From a bacterium (GTDB lineage: Bacteria > DYJV01 > JALVYZ01): a stretch of DNA of 23,746 bases. Under the pieces are notes generated by a model. That model was given only the letters and a program-made list of their open reading frames with translations, did no database searches and was not told where the DNA came from. Position numbers and translations under genes: made by a program. Position 1 is the first letter of the stretch, and each line of letters starts with the position of its first letter. The stretch covers positions 1 through 23,746 of the forward strand of contig JALVYZ010000340.1 in assembly GCA_027037705.1 (NCBI GenBank). The letters run 5' to 3'. Of the stretch, positions 1-8,365 are shown one piece after another.

Positions 1-632
1 ATATTAAGACATTCTTCCCTCAATTTGCCTATGAAACTCTCAATATTTCCATTTTCCCATGGACTTCCTTTAGATATAAATTCTGGTCCATTGTCTGTTC
101 TTATTATTTCTGGTTTGTTATATTTAAGAAAATAGCTTTTAAAAATTTCAATTATAGAATTAGCACAAATAGAATTATCAATTTTAATTCCAATACAGAA
201 TCTGCTGAAAACATCACATATTGGCATTATTTTTATTATTTTACCATTTTCAATTTCATCAAATGCAAAATCTATAGCCCATACATGATTAGAATGTTTT
301 GCTTCTGTAAGAGAATTACAGGAAGAAATAGAGATCTTTTTATGCTTTTTAACCTTAACCTTTTGCAAATTAAGCTCTTTATAAATTCTATAAACCTTTT
401 TATGATTTATTTTATACCCTTTATTTCGCAATACCCTATAAATCCTTATGTCACCATAAGAAGGAAAAGAATTTGCAATTTGTTTTATGAGAGAATAAAT
501 TTTCTTTTTAGATTGATAATAGATAGAAGAGATACTGATATTAAGAAATTCAGCGACAGTTTTAGATTTAATTTTAGAATTAATCATAAATTTAGCAATC
601 TCCTTTTTAGAGAATTTTGTCAGAAGTTTTTT
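1..632 (-). pseudogene. IS3-family transposase OrfB (DDE integrase core) with internal deletion, 3' partial
   Basis: The frame is open from 632 to the window start; its first ATG is at 587, but translation probably comes by frameshift from orfA. It carries the HTH_21-like segment (SFPSYGDIRIYRVLRNKGY) and the integrase core. The first catalytic Asp is in HVWAIDF (270-272), the second in RTDNGPEF (95-93) and the Glu in NIESF (41-39). In IS3 transposases the second Asp and Glu are about 35 residues apart (DD35E); here only 17 residues separate them, because FISK runs straight into GSPWENG. Exactly 18 residues seem to be missing in frame, removing a central strand and helix of the RNase H fold. 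An active enzyme is unlikely. The C-terminus lies off-window. Confidence 0.85.
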
Positions 633-883
633 TTAACAATGTCTCGTAGAACCTGTATTTCAAGTTCTTTTTCAGCTAATAATCTTTTAAGTCGTAAGTT
701 TTCATCTTCAAGAGCTTTAAGTCGTTTAGCTTCAGAAGAGGAAAACCCTTTATATTTTTTTCTCCATTTATCAAAAGTACTTCTTGAAATGGAATATTTA
801 CGACAAACATCAGCGATAGAAGAATTAGGAAGTTTAGCTTCAGCTAATATTTGTATTATTTTATCAATGGGATATTTAGTTTT
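620..883 (-). pseudogene. IS3-family transposase OrfA (HTH/leucine-zipper protein), start codon damaged
   Basis: The minus-strand frame 883-620 (87 codons plus TGA) reads KTKYPIDKIIQILAEAKL..., then a helix-turn-helix (VCRKYSISRSTFDKWRKKY) and a heptad-rich tail (LEDENLRLKRLLAEKELEI). These are the DNA-binding and coiled-coil parts of IS3 OrfA, and the length fits the family. No ATG, GTG or TTG lies in frame before the HTH. A good Shine-Dalgarno (GGAGGT, 901-896) is followed seven bases later by ATT and six A, in a frame that one extra A would join to orfA. So either an ATT start plus slippage is used, or a former ATG and one A have been lost. Confidence 0.75.
626..634 (-). promoter_or_regulatory. 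Probable programmed -1 frameshift site joining orfA and orfB
   Basis: The minus strand has AAAAAAAAC four codons before the orfA stop (TGA, 622-620). The -1 frame opened here continues without a stop into the DDE domain to the window edge. Many IS3-family elements make the OrfAB transposase by -1 slippage on A-rich heptamers of this kind. The position and frame fit exactly; function is inferred. Confidence 0.65.
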
Positions 884-888
884 TTAAT

Positions 889-976
889 TGACCTTACCTC
901 CAGTAATATTGATTTAAATAACATAAAAGAGATAAAATTCGTATTTTTAATTTTCCTATTTTTGGGGGCAAGGTCA
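889..976. repeat. IS left terminus and an inverted internal copy of its tip
   Basis: The terminus TGACCTTGCCCCC (minus, 976-964) has an inverted near-copy, TGACCTTACCTCC (plus, 889-901), 88 bases further in. Eleven of 13 positions match. The internal copy coincides with the GGAGGT ribosome binding site of orfA, so part of the match may be chance. Confidence 0.5.
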
Positions 977-1249
977 TTATTTTTTTCTAATGCAGAATTA
1001 AAGAAGTAGATTTTATTTGAGATTTTAATTCAAATATAGTAATAATTATGAATTAAAGTATAAAAATGAAAAAAAATACAAAAAATGAAAAAAAATACAT
1101 AAGAGACATTTAAATGGATGATTAATTATTCTTTTTTGAATAAAATTGTAATTATGCATACATAAAATTTTAATATCAGATTAATTTTTTTTGCAATACT
1201 TTTTAAAAATGGGTATATTTATTTTGCAATATTTTTTGCACTATTTCCT
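977..1249. other. AT-rich spacer with a 19-bp perfect tandem duplication
   Basis: The 19-base unit at 1062-1080 (AAAAATG, eight A, TACA) is repeated exactly at 1081-1099. Otherwise I see no gene, tRNA or clear promoter here. The last part (from 1166) is an open frame continuous with the small membrane protein that follows. Confidence 0.6.
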
Positions 1250-1459
1250 TTGATTTATTTTGTAAAAAATAAAATAAGTAAAATTTTAACAGAGATTGCA
1301 TTAATTTTTTCTCTTTTTGTTTGGGCTGAAACATTTTTTAAGTTATCGAATTTATATTTAAAATTGGGTATGCCTTTTAAAAAAACTGCTTTGATTTTGA
1401 GTTGTGTAATTATCTATAGTTTAATCACAATATTTCTAAACAGGAAGATCTTAAAATGA
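1250..1459 (+). CDS. Small two-helix membrane protein of unknown function, possibly truncated
   Basis: With the only standard start in frame (TTG at 1250) this gives 69 residues. The frame is open from 1166 without a stop and the upstream codons encode another hydrophobic stretch (YFAIFFALFPLIYF), so the TTG may not be the true start, or the gene may have lost its 5' end. Two or three hydrophobic segments are visible: the N-terminus, ALIFSLFVWAETFF, and ALILSCVIIYSLITIF. The C-terminus is basic (NRKILK), as expected of a cytoplasmic tail. The stop overlaps the start of the histidine kinase (ATGA, 1456-1459), so the two are probably translationally coupled. I recognise no family. It could be the membrane anchor or signal partner of that otherwise soluble kinase, or a remnant of a longer gene. 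Confidence 0.45.
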   Translation: MIYFVKNKISKILTEIALIFSLFVWAETFFKLSNLYLKLGMPFKKTALILSCVIIYSLITIFLNRKILK

Positions 1460-4293
1460 ATGAAAAAATTGATGAATTAAAGAAAAAACTTGAAGTTTAT
1501 GAAAAAAATTTTTCCACATTGATAAAAAATTCTCCTGTCCCAATGGCAATTTATGTAAATAATAAAATTTATCTGATTAATAACGCTATATTAAAATTAT
1601 TTAAAGCAAAATCAGAAAAAGAAATAATTGGCAAAAATCCACTTGAATTTGTCCTTTCGGAATATCATGCCATAATTTCAAATAGATGTTTTCAAAGAAT
1701 TTCAGGCGAAGCACTAAAACCTTATATCGTTGAAGCAAAAGACCTTGAGGGAAACATATTAAAGCTTTTAGTAAATGAAGCTGATATTATTTTTGATGAC
1801 AAACCTGCAGTATTAGCTCAAATGATTGACATAACAGAAAGAGAAAAGGCCAAAGAAGCTTTAAAAGAAAGTGAAAACAGGTTAAAAACTTTAATCAATG
1901 CGACTCCAGATATTATATGCTTTAAGGATGGTGAAGGCAGATGGCTTGAAGCCAATAGAGCAGATTTAGAACTATTTCAATTGCAAAATATTGATTATAA
2001 AGGGAAAACAGATTTAGAGTTAGCTAATTATACTCATTCAATCTACAAAGAAGCATTTTTAACATGCAGAAAAAGTGATGAAAAAGCATGGGAAAAAGGC
2101 TCTTTATTAAGGACCGAAGAAATTATACCAAAACCAGATGGAGAGGTAAAAGTTTATGATATTATAAAGGTTCCTGTTTTTAATGATGATGGTTCAAAAA
2201 GAGGATTAATAGTTATAGGAAGAGATATAACAAAATTAAAGCTTCAATTAAAATTCTCAGAATGCCTAAATGAATTTGCTGAGTTTATAATAAAAGAGAG
2301 TAATTTAGATTCTATCCTTGTAAAAGCACTTGAAATAGTAGGAAAAAGCTTAAAAGCAGATTTCACCAAAATTTATAAAGTTAATTTAAACGACAAATAT
2401 ATATCTATTTTAAAAAAATGGAAAAATCCAGATTTTCCCCATCATAATGTAGGAAAAGATTATTATGATTTATCAAAATTCGAAAATTCAAATAGATACG
2501 CTCTTGAAAATCCAGGTCGATATATTATCAGCAGCATAGATAATCCAAATCCTTTAATTATGAAAGATAATCTTTACAATATGATGCATATAGAATATAA
2601 AATTAAAACATTTATGTGGTTTCCTTTAAAGTTTCAAACAGATGATTACTATCTTTTAACAATTTATCACATTAAAAATATTCATAAATGGAACGATATT
2701 GAAATTAACTTTTTACGGTCTATCGCAAACTTAATTGAACTTGCATTTATTAAATTAGGGTTAATCGAAGATTATAAAAAACTTGCAACAGTAGTTGAGC
2801 AGTCAAAAAATATCATTTTGATTACTGATGCTTCAGGAAAAATAATTTATGTAAATAAAGCATTTGAAGAATTAACAGGTTATTTCAAAGATGAAGTTTT
2901 AAATAAGCCACCAAAATTTCTAAAGAGTGAAAAACATGAAATTTCATTTTATAAAGATATTGTGAAACAATTTTCGTCAGGTAAATCATGGTACGGGAAA
3001 ATGTATGTAAGAAAAAAGGATGGAACTGAGTATTTAGAAGAGGCTGTTATATTTCCAATAAAAGATGATAAAGGAAAAATTATTAATTTTTGTAAAATTT
3101 CAAGAGATGTAACAAAGGAAAAGGAACTTGAAGAGCAACTTATTCAGGCTCAAAAAATGGAGGCAATAGGCAGGCTTGCTGGCGGGATTGCACATGATTT
3201 CAATAATATATTAACTGTAATAAACGGATATGCAGAAATTGCAAAATTGAAACTTGAAAATTCACATCCAGTCTTGCCTTACATTGAGCATATCTATAAT
3301 GCAGGTTTAAAGGCTCAAAATTTAGTAAATCAAATTCTTGCATTCAGCAGAAAACAGGTTTATTCGCCTGAAATAGTTTCAATAAATAAAGTTATTATAG
3401 ATTCTCTTGAAATGTGTAAACGATTGATTCCAGAAGATATAAACATAGAATTGCATTTAAAAGATAATCTGCCTGAAATAAAAGCAGATAAACATCAGAT
3501 AGAGCAGATATTGATAAATTTAATTGTAAATTCACGAGATGCTTTGCAGGAAATATCTTTACCTGATTTTAAAAAAAGGATTAAAATTTCAACTGATATA
3601 GAAGACCCTCCTGATTATCTTAACTACAATAGGGAGAAAAATTATATTGTCATCTCTGTTTCAGATAATGGAAAAGGTATCCCCAATGAGATTAAAGATA
3701 AAATCTTTGAGCCTTTTTTTACAACTAAACCAAAAGACAGAGGAACAGGTCTTGGACTTTCAGTTGTATATGGAATTGTAAAACAAAATAATGGTTTTAT
3801 AATCTGCAACTCAGAATTTGGCAAAGGAGCAGAATTTAAAATATACTGGCCTGCTATTGAAAAAAATATAGAGGGTAAAAATGGGGAAGAAAGAAAAAAG
3901 GATTTACTGGAAAATTTGAAAGGCAGGGGAACAATTTTGGTTGTTGAAGATAATGAAGATGTTTTAAGTTTTATAAAAGACTCTCTTGAAAGGTTGGGAT
4001 ATACAGTTTTTACTTCTCGCAATGGAGAAGAAGCTCTAACTTTAATTAGCGAAAAAAATATAAAATTTGACTTAATCATCTCAGATGTTGTTATGCCGAA
4101 AAAAGACGGTTTTCAGCTTTTTAAAGAAATTCAGAAAATTTTACCAGATTCTAAATTTCTTTTTATGTCAGGTTACGATCACGATATATTAACAAAAAAT
4201 GGTAAAATTCAAAAAAATTTTAACTTTATTCAGAAACCTTTCGATATTAAAACACTCTCATCTACAATTAAAAAAATTTTAAAAATTAATTGA
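1456..4293 (+). CDS. Soluble hybrid sensor histidine kinase (PAS-PAS-GAF-PAS-HisKA-HATPase-REC)
   Basis: A 945-residue signalling protein. Approximate domains: PAS 15-128 (ends in DITERE), PAS 140-262 (ends in GRDITK), GAF-like 266-440, PAS 441-565 (ISRDVTKE), HisKA with phospho-accepting His580 in AGGIAHDFNNIL, HATPase with N box INLIVNSRDAL near 688, G1 DNGKGIP near 737 and G2 GTGLGLSVV near 764, and a C-terminal receiver (826-943) with acidic pocket EDNED (831-835), phospho-acceptor Asp877 in LIISDVVMP and the Lys of QKPFD. It has no transmembrane segment or signal peptide, so it senses cytoplasmic signals or acts with the small membrane protein whose stop overlaps its start. The Asp could end the relay or pass phosphate to an unlinked Hpt protein; no response regulator with an output domain lies nearby. 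Ligands of the PAS/GAF domains cannot be read from sequence. Confidence 0.93.
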   Translation: MNEKIDELKKKLEVYEKNFSTLIKNSPVPMAIYVNNKIYLINNAILKLFKAKSEKEIIGKNPLEFVLSEYHAIISNRCFQRISGEALKPYIVEAKDLEGNILKLLVNEADIIFDDKPAVLAQMIDITEREKAKEALKESENRLKTLINATPDIICFKDGEGRWLEANRADLELFQLQNIDYKGKTDLELANYTHSIYKEAFLTCRKSDEKAWEKGSLLRTEEIIPKPDGEVKVYDIIKVPVFNDDGSKRGLIVIGRDITKLKLQLKFSECLNEFAEFIIKESNLDSILVKALEIVGKSLKADFTKIYKVNLNDKYISILKKWKNPDFPHHNVGKDYYDLSKFENSNRYALENPGRYIISSIDNPNPLIMKDNLYNMMHIEYKIKTFMWFPLKFQTDDYYLLTIYHIKNIHKWNDIEINFLRSIANLIELAFIKLGLIEDYKKLATVVEQSKNIILITDASGKIIYVNKAFEELTGYFKDEVLNKPPKFLKSEKHEISFYKDIVKQFSSGKSWYGKMYVRKKDGTEYLEEAVIFPIKDDKGKIINFCKISRDVTKEKELEEQLIQAQKMEAIGRLAGGIAHDFNNILTVINGYAEIAKLKLENSHPVLPYIEHIYNAGLKAQNLVNQILAFSRKQVYSPEIVSINKVIIDSLEMCKRLIPEDINIELHLKDNLPEIKADKHQIEQILINLIVNSRDALQEISLPDFKKRIKISTDIEDPPDYLNYNREKNYIVISVSDNGKGIPNEIKDKIFEPFFTTKPKDRGTGLGLSVVYGIVKQNNGFIICNSEFGKGAEFKIYWPAIEKNIEGKNGEERKKDLLENLKGRGTILVVEDNEDVLSFIKDSLERLGYTVFTSRNGEEALTLISEKNIKFDLIISDVVMPKKDGFQLFKEIQKILPDSKFLFMSGYDHDILTKNGKIQKNFNFIQKPFDIKTLSSTIKKILKIN

Positions 4294-4369
4294 AATATTA
4301 TTAAAAATCGGTTAAATAAAATATAATTTTACTATTTGTCTATTAAGATCCCTTAGAGAGGAGGATATC

Positions 4370-6007
4370 ATGTCTGTATCTGACGAAAAAATAAAAAATT
4401 GTTTTAACCACTTATCAAAAAAAAATATAGAAGCTCTATTAAACAGATATAATAAAATCAGCAGATGGGTAATTGGTGATATTTTTAAGAGGAGTGCCAA
4501 TAGATATCCCACAAAGATTGCTCTTTCATTTCGAGGAAGAAATTTTACCTATAAAGAACTTGATAAAGAGATAAATAAAGTGGCAAATGCACTTTTAGAT
4601 CTTGGTGTTGAAAAATATGATAGAGTTGCAATTTTGGCCCACAATACTTTACACCATGTTTTAACATGGTTTGCATGTTGCAAAATTGGAGCAATATATC
4701 TTGCAATAAATTATCTTTTGCATGGACCTGATATACAATACTGTATAAACCATTCAGAAAGTAAAATCTTTATCATAGAAGATGAACTTTACCCACAGGT
4801 TAAAGAGGTAATTGATAACCTGCCAACAATTGAAAAGTTTATATGGTCAAATCAGGGTAAGGGAGAGAATAAACCTGATGATAGATTTATTGATTTTGAT
4901 GAATGGTATAAAAATTTTCCAGTTAAAGAGCCAGATATAATTGTTAGAATTGAAGATCCATGTCAGATGACCTATACCAGCGGAACAGAATCAAAACCTA
5001 AAGGCGTTATCTTAAATCATCAGTCATTAATTGCTCAGTATTTAAGCATGATAATAGATGGCGGTTTTGAACCTTCTGATATATGTGTAAATGCTCTTCC
5101 AATTTACCATTGTGCTCAGAGAGATGCATTTATGACTCCTGTTTTTTACATTGGCGGTACAAATATTTTAATTAGACCTGATATTAAGGAAATGATGGAA
5201 AATATATCAAAATGGAAAGGTACAATGTTTTTTGCTCCTCCAACAGTATGGATAGGAATATTGAGACATCCAGATTTTAAAAAATATGACATGTCTTCTT
5301 TAAAAAAATTATATTATGGTGCTGCAATAATGCCTACAGAAATAATTAAAGAATTGTTTGAAAAGTTTCCAGGCTGCAAATTGTATAACTGTTATGGACA
5401 AACAGAGTTAGCTCCACTACACACAATTTTAAAATCTGAATATGCATTAACCAAACTTGGTTCAGTTGGAATTGCAACATTGAATATGGCAACGAGACTT
5501 GAAGATGATAACGGTAATCCAATTGAAGAGCCAGGAGTTATTGGTGAAATATGTGGAACAGGTCCTCATGTAATGCTTATGTATTTCAAAGATTTTGAAA
5601 AAACAGAAGATGCAATGAGAGGCGGATGGTTTCATTCTGGAGATTTAGGAGTAATGGATGAGGACAGATTTATTACTGTTGTTGATAGAAAAAAAGATAT
5701 GGTAAAAACAGGTGGAGAAAATGTTTCAAGTAGAGAAGTTGAAGAGGCAATTTACAAAGATAAGAGAGTGGAAGAAGTTGCTGTTATAGGAGTTGCTCAT
5801 CCAAAATGGATTGAAGCTGTAACTGCAGTTGTTGTCCCTAAAAAAGGTGAAGAAATTACAGAAGAAGAAATAATTGAGCTTTGTAAAAAAGAATTAGCTC
5901 CATTCAAGGTTCCTAAGAAGGTGGTTTTTGTTGATAAACTACCAAAATCTCCAACTGGAAAAATTTTAAAAAGGGAGTTAAGAGAAATTTACAAAAATTT
6001 ATTTTAG
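4370..6007 (+). CDS. Acyl-CoA synthetase (AMP-forming fatty acid-CoA ligase)
   Basis: A 545-residue ANL-superfamily enzyme that activates a carboxylic acid to acyl-CoA through an acyl-AMP. Visible motifs: phosphate loop MTYTSGTESKPKGV (about 199-212; the usual second Thr of SGTTG is Glu), YGQTE (341-345), GWFHSGDLG (420s), the hinge DRKKDMVKTGGENV, and the C-terminal catalytic Lys in PTGKILKREL (about 530). Length fits medium- or long-chain ligases. The start has a strong GAGGAGG binding site (4359-4365), and a TATAAT box stands at 4322-4327 without a convincing -35. The next gene on this strand is an acyl-CoA dehydrogenase, which suggests fatty- or aromatic-acid degradation. Chain length or substrate cannot be decided. 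Confidence 0.92.
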   Translation: MSVSDEKIKNCFNHLSKKNIEALLNRYNKISRWVIGDIFKRSANRYPTKIALSFRGRNFTYKELDKEINKVANALLDLGVEKYDRVAILAHNTLHHVLTWFACCKIGAIYLAINYLLHGPDIQYCINHSESKIFIIEDELYPQVKEVIDNLPTIEKFIWSNQGKGENKPDDRFIDFDEWYKNFPVKEPDIIVRIEDPCQMTYTSGTESKPKGVILNHQSLIAQYLSMIIDGGFEPSDICVNALPIYHCAQRDAFMTPVFYIGGTNILIRPDIKEMMENISKWKGTMFFAPPTVWIGILRHPDFKKYDMSSLKKLYYGAAIMPTEIIKELFEKFPGCKLYNCYGQTELAPLHTILKSEYALTKLGSVGIATLNMATRLEDDNGNPIEEPGVIGEICGTGPHVMLMYFKDFEKTEDAMRGGWFHSGDLGVMDEDRFITVVDRKKDMVKTGGENVSSREVEEAIYKDKRVEEVAVIGVAHPKWIEAVTAVVVPKKGEEITEEEIIELCKKELAPFKVPKKVVFVDKLPKSPTGKILKRELREIYKNLF

Positions 6008-6087
6008 TTTTGCATATATAAAATTGCGGCAACATAGCCACCAATTATTTTAGATTGTCCAAATAATAATTATTAGAGGAGTTAAAA

Positions 6088-7245
6088 ATGCAGTATGAAT
6101 TAAATGATGACCAGAAACTCTTACAGGAAATGGTTAGAAGAATGGCAAAAGATAAAGTTGCTCCTGGAGCAATTGAAAGAGATGAAAAAGAAGAATTCCC
6201 ATGGGATATGGTTAAACTTTTAGGTGAAAATGGAATTTTTGGAATAGATTTTCCAAATGAATTTGGTGGTTCAGAAGCAGGGATGCTTGCTTTCTGTTTA
6301 GCTGTTGAAGAGTTATCAAAAGCAGATGCTTCTGTTGGAGTATTGCCATTAATTCAAGAATTAGGCTCATTACCAATACTTTATGCTGGTTCAAAAAAAT
6401 TAAAAGAGAAGTATTTACCTTCAATAGTTTCTGGAGAATCATTAATAGCATTTGCATTAACTGAAACAGTTGGAGGCTCAGATGTTGCAGGTTTTAAAAC
6501 AAAAGCTGTAAGAGAAGGAAATTATTATATTTTAAATGGTAATAAAATTTTTATTTCAAATGCAGGGGTTGCTGATTTTGTAACAGTTTATGCTGTAACA
6601 GATCCTGAAAAAGGAGCTTACAAAGGAGCAAGTTTATTTGTTGTAGAAAAAGATTTTCCTGGTTTTAAAGTTGGGAAAAAAGAAAAAAAAATGGGACTTA
6701 GAGCTTCTGACACAAGAGAAGTTATTTTTGAAGATTGTAAAATCCCCAAAGAAAATTTAATTGGAGAAGAGGGGCAGGGATTTTCAATTACAATGAAGGT
6801 TTTAGATGTTACAAGAGTTGGTGTTGGAGCACAGGCTCTTGGGGTCGCAGCTGGTGCATTTGAATATGCTAAAGAGTATGCAAAAGAAAGAATTGTTTTT
6901 GGTAAACCAATAATTAAACATGAAGGAATTGGATTTAAGCTTGCTGATATGGCAATTCAAATTGAAGCTGCAAGGCAGCTTGGCTATAAAGCAGCATGTG
7001 AGGTAGGTAAAACTCCTAAAGATATGACAAGATTAACAAAAGAACAGGTTTTATTGGCCTCAATGAGCAAAACATTTGCATCAGATGTTGCAATGAAAGT
7101 AACTACAGACGCAGTGCAGGTCCTTGGAGGATATGGATATATAAAAGAGTATCCAGTTGAAAAAATGATGAGAGATGCAAAAATTACGCAAATTTATGAA
7201 GGTACAAATGAAATTCAAAGATTAATTATAATGAACAATATTTAG
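6088..7245 (+). CDS. Acyl-CoA dehydrogenase
   Basis: A 385-residue FAD enzyme, the standard length for short/medium-chain acyl-CoA dehydrogenases, which oxidise acyl-CoA to 2-enoyl-CoA and pass electrons to ETF. Motifs include the flavin-contacting segment FALTETVGGSD (about 121-131), KIFISNAGVADF, the C-terminal helical domain with QVLGGYGY, and the catalytic base Glu371 in IYEGTNEIQR. It follows the acyl-CoA synthetase by 80 bases with its own AGAGGAG binding site, making a two-step activation/first-oxidation pair. No ETF, hydratase or thiolase is in view, so the rest of the pathway is elsewhere. Its 3' end overlaps the end of tgt on the other strand by 20 bases. It could be butyryl- or glutaryl-type; sequence alone does not separate them. 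Confidence 0.94.
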   Translation: MQYELNDDQKLLQEMVRRMAKDKVAPGAIERDEKEEFPWDMVKLLGENGIFGIDFPNEFGGSEAGMLAFCLAVEELSKADASVGVLPLIQELGSLPILYAGSKKLKEKYLPSIVSGESLIAFALTETVGGSDVAGFKTKAVREGNYYILNGNKIFISNAGVADFVTVYAVTDPEKGAYKGASLFVVEKDFPGFKVGKKEKKMGLRASDTREVIFEDCKIPKENLIGEEGQGFSITMKVLDVTRVGVGAQALGVAAGAFEYAKEYAKERIVFGKPIIKHEGIGFKLADMAIQIEAARQLGYKAACEVGKTPKDMTRLTKEQVLLASMSKTFASDVAMKVTTDAVQVLGGYGYIKEYPVEKMMRDAKITQIYEGTNEIQRLIIMNNI

Positions 7246-8332
7246 AAAGAAAATCTTTTTTGAATTTTAAAAAATTATTATTTTTTATTGATTTTTTTAT
7301 ATCTTTCATAAGATTTATATAAAATGTTAAATTATGGATTGTATTTAAACGATAAGATAGTAGTTCTTTTGAAGTAAAAAGATGTCGTAAATAAGCTTTT
7401 GAGAAATTTTTACAAGTATAACAGTTGCAATTTGCATCTAAAGGTTCGTCTTTAAATTTATATTCTTGTTTTTTTATATTTATGGGACCTATTGATGTGA
7501 AAAGTGTTCCATTTCTTGCATTTCTCGTTGGTAATACACAATCAAACATATCCACCCCATTTTCAACTGCAAATAATATATCTTCAGGCTTCCCAACACC
7601 CATTAAATATCTTGGCTTATCATCTGGCATTTTTGGAGTAATAAACTCAATAATTCTATACATTTCTTCTTTAGGCTCTCCAACACTTAATCCACCAATA
7701 GCATATCCATCAAAGCCAATATTAACAATTTCTTCAAGATGGTTTTGTCTAAAATTTTCTGAAAAGCCTCCCTGAATTATGCCAAATAAAAGATTTTGAT
7801 TTTTTTTAATATTTTTACACCTTTTAGCCCAGTTGGTGGTCCTTTTCATTGCTAAAATGTAGTCTTCTTCATTAGCTCCATATTCAACACAGTCGTCAAA
7901 AATCATCATAATATCAGAATTTAAAGTCTCTTGAATTTTAATTACTTTTTCAGGTGTAAAAAAATGTTTACTTCCATCAATATGAGATTGAAATTCAACA
8001 CCATCATCTGATTTTTTTAACAATTTTGTAAGGCTATAAACTTGAAATCCCCCACTGTCAGTTAATATTATTCTATCCCAATTTATAAATTTATGAAGTC
8101 CAGAGAATTTTTTAATTACTTCAAGACCAGGTCTGAGATATAAATGATAAGTATTCGAAAGGATAATATCTGTTTTAACTTTGTTTTTTAAATCTTCTGG
8201 ACAAAGAGACTTAACTGCTCCATAAGTGCCAACAGGCATGAAAAAAGGAGTTTCAATCTCACCATGAGAAGTTTTTAATTTCCCTATTCTTGCATTTGTC
8301 TCTTTATCATTGAAATATATATTAAAACTCAT
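7226..8332 (-). CDS. tgt: tRNA-guanine transglycosylase (queuosine biosynthesis)
   Basis: A 368-residue TIM-barrel enzyme that exchanges guanine-34 in GUN-anticodon tRNAs for preQ1. Key residues: Asp92 in TDSGGFQ (general acid/base), IIQGG (185-189) in the base pocket, Asp264 nucleophile in FDCVLPTRNARNG, and zinc ligands Cys302, Cys304, Cys307 and His333 (CNCYTC...H), the same spacing and numbers as in E. coli Tgt. It lies 33 bases downstream of trpS and closes the minus-strand run that starts at 11270. Its binding site is poor, so coupling to transcription from upstream is likely. No other queuosine genes are in view. Confidence 0.97.
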   Translation of the reverse strand: MSFNIYFNDKETNARIGKLKTSHGEIETPFFMPVGTYGAVKSLCPEDLKNKVKTDIILSNTYHLYLRPGLEVIKKFSGLHKFINWDRIILTDSGGFQVYSLTKLLKKSDDGVEFQSHIDGSKHFFTPEKVIKIQETLNSDIMMIFDDCVEYGANEEDYILAMKRTTNWAKRCKNIKKNQNLLFGIIQGGFSENFRQNHLEEIVNIGFDGYAIGGLSVGEPKEEMYRIIEFITPKMPDDKPRYLMGVGKPEDILFAVENGVDMFDCVLPTRNARNGTLFTSIGPINIKKQEYKFKDEPLDANCNCYTCKNFSKAYLRHLFTSKELLSYRLNTIHNLTFYINLMKDIKKSIKNNNFLKFKKDFLSKYCSL

Positions 8333-8365
8333 CGTTTAACTTGTGTGTTATTAGTATTACCAAAA

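Larger units (their letters stand above)
1..976 (-). mobile_element. IS3-family insertion sequence, left part, decayed, running off the window start
   Basis: Reading the minus strand inward from 976 gives an IS3-type terminus (TGACCTTGCCCCC, 976-964), about 80 bases of leader, an orfA-type helix-turn-helix frame (883-620), an A-rich slippage site (634-626) and an orfB-type DDE integrase frame (632 to beyond base 1). This order is diagnostic of the IS3 family; the terminus and orfA resemble the IS407/IS2-like groups, which is inference. The copy looks dead: orfA has no ATG/GTG/TTG start and orfB lacks 18 codons in the catalytic core. The right end and any target duplication lie outside the window. 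Confidence 0.85.

Noticed and set aside
285-887. A 200-codon plus-strand open frame
   Set aside because: It is antisense to the IS3 transposase frames, which carry clear HTH and DDE motifs; its own product is low-complexity with no domain and no binding site.
4290-4327. Promoter for the acyl-CoA synthetase (TTGAAA ... TATAAT)
   Set aside because: The TATAAT at 4322-4327 is good but TTGAAA lies 26 bases away and no reasonable -35 stands at 16-18 bases, so I did not list it as a feature.
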